Shown piece by piece: positions 63,389-64,000 of a stretch of 64,000 nt of DNA; the first letter of the stretch is position 1, and every line of letters begins with the position of its first letter. The DNA is from Apophysomyces variabilis (lineage: Eukaryota; Mucoromycota; Mucoromycetes; Mucorales; Mucoraceae). The notes under the pieces were generated by a model. The model saw nothing but the letters and a program-made list of their open reading frames with translations, did no database searches and was not told the DNA's origin. The stretch is from contig MZZL01000398.1 in the NCBI GenBank assembly GCA_002749535.1, positions 838,634 through 902,633 of the forward strand, given 5' to 3'. The position numbers and the translations under genes were made by a program.

Positions 63389-63525
63389 GGACACTCCAAC
63401 GGGACACTCCAGTCCCCCCATTTCTGAGCGCTTTCTAAAATAAAGGTGACGATGATTACTATAAACAGGTGGAGTGTCCCATAGTGGAGTGTCCCATAGT
63501 GGAGTGTCCCGTAGTAGTGGAGTTT
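63389..63525. repeat. Iterated 12-bp motif in inverted clusters
   Basis: Two copies of GGACACTCCA/GGGACACTCCAG lie at 63389-63412. Facing them, three perfect 15-bp tandem units (GTGGAGTGTCCCATA type) start at 63469, 63484 and 63499, with a partial fourth at 63517. The right units are the reverse complement of the left ones, giving inverted clusters around a 56-bp core. This looks like transposon termini or subterminal transposase-binding sites, 185 bp before the MULE-type ORF. Confidence 0.8.
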
Positions 63526-63709
63526 CTTATGAGAACATCTGCCTCCGCCGTCTGTAGGGATATTGCAATCAATATAGAAGTGTAGAAGATATCATAAACT
63601 AATAACAAACCAATAAGATCATACATTAGAAGTGACTCATAGATATTAAAAAGGTCTATTTATATTCTTCGATCTCCAACTTTTAAGTTCTTTTTCTTGC
63701 TAAACAGCA

Positions 63710-64000
63710 ATGCTTGACTTATTAAATACAACTTATGACTCGAAGAAGGAAGTCTTGGACATCACTCAAGCCAAAGCTAAAGAGCTTAGATTTGCTGTCA
63801 GTACTAAACGTAGTAACGACAGAAACGTGTATATCCAGTGTGTCCATGGTGGTAATTACAGAAACACACATGGATTGTCTAGCGAGGATCGTCAGCGCGC
63901 GAGCACAACAAAGAAAACAGACTGTGGATGGTTTTTACGCGCTTCTGTGAAAGCAGCAACCAAAAGGTGGACAATTGTTCACGTTTCTGCTTTAAGCGAG
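63710..64000 (+). mobile_element. MULE-type transposase N-terminus (FAR1/WRKY-GCM1 domain), cut by window
   Basis: From ATG 63710 the frame is open for 97 codons to the window edge. It begins MLDLLNTTYDSKKEVLDITQ and contains a FAR1-type zinc-binding N-terminal domain: FAVSTKRSNDRNVYIQC, HGGNYRNTH, RQRASTTKKTDCGWFLRA and KRWTIVHVSALSE, just before the expected His-x-His. In Mutator-like transposases this domain binds the terminal inverted repeats; the catalytic DDE domain should follow beyond the window. Within the visible part no stop or frameshift occurs, so the element may be young. An overlapping frame (63735-63950) is a shadow. A host regulator of FAR1 type is the alternative. Confidence 0.75.

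Noticed and set aside
63469..63525. Direct repeats resembling a tiny CRISPR array
   Set aside because: The units are 15 bp with no variable spacers, in a eukaryotic genome; they are transposon-end-like iterations.

Overview
The window is fungal nuclear DNA, most likely from an early-diverging filamentous fungus of the Mucorales (Mucoromycota). The strongest evidence is a bifunctional lycopene cyclase/phytoene synthase gene (carRP type) divergent from a phytoene dehydrogenase gene (carB), which is the mucoralean carotenoid arrangement. Short GT-AG introns (mostly about 45-75 nt), fungal-type housekeeping genes and moderately AT-rich spacers agree with this. Genus cannot be decided from the sequence alone. 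Intron positions were placed by reading frame and splice motifs; no transcript data were available.

Layout. 1-732 (-): 5' part of an AT-hook protein running off the left edge. 733-5795: spacer with no recognisable gene. 5796-9953: carRP (-) and carB (+) sharing a 483-bp promoter region. 12419-18091: a CCDC97-like gene (-) divergent from a large unrecognised multi-exon gene (+). 19021-20115 (+): heat-shock-factor-type transcription factor. 21533-23150 (+): unrecognised protein with a possible MSP/ASH-like C-terminal domain. 23325-23624 (-): mitochondrial ribosomal protein uS14m. 24190-26681 (+): splicing factor Clf1/Crooked neck. 26789-28962 (-): ALDH3-type aldehyde dehydrogenase. 30382-31116 (+): Mediator subunit Med8. 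About 31830-32660 (+): a decayed gene. 32917-33360 (+): DUF1772 membrane protein. 34654-36947 (+): poly(A) polymerase. 38425-39921 (+): Sel1-repeat protein. 41061-43827 (+): ergothioneine synthase Egt1. 44006-45061 (+): TLDc/OXR1-type protein. 46762-47591 (-): AIG1/FAR-17a-like membrane protein. 49299-50466 (-): tentative gene. 52614-54260 (+): IFRD family. 54435-57787 (-): GPI ethanolamine phosphate transferase (Gpi7/PIGG). 59976-62710 (+): decayed Fanzor (TnpB-like RNA-guided nuclease). 63389-63525: iterated inverted repeats. 63710-64000 (+): start of a MULE/FAR1-type transposase running off the right edge.

Functionally the left half holds the core of carotene synthesis: two isoprenoid enzymes that convert geranylgeranyl diphosphate to phytoene, desaturate it to lycopene and cyclise it to beta-carotene. 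Most of the rest is unlinked housekeeping: splicing (Clf1, CCDC97-like), mRNA polyadenylation, Mediator, GPI-anchor synthesis, mitochondrial translation. Two antioxidant-related genes, egt1 and the TLDc gene, lie side by side. The right end (after about 57.8 kb) is gene-poor and carries at least two transposon-related objects; the Fanzor relic is the most interesting feature of the window.
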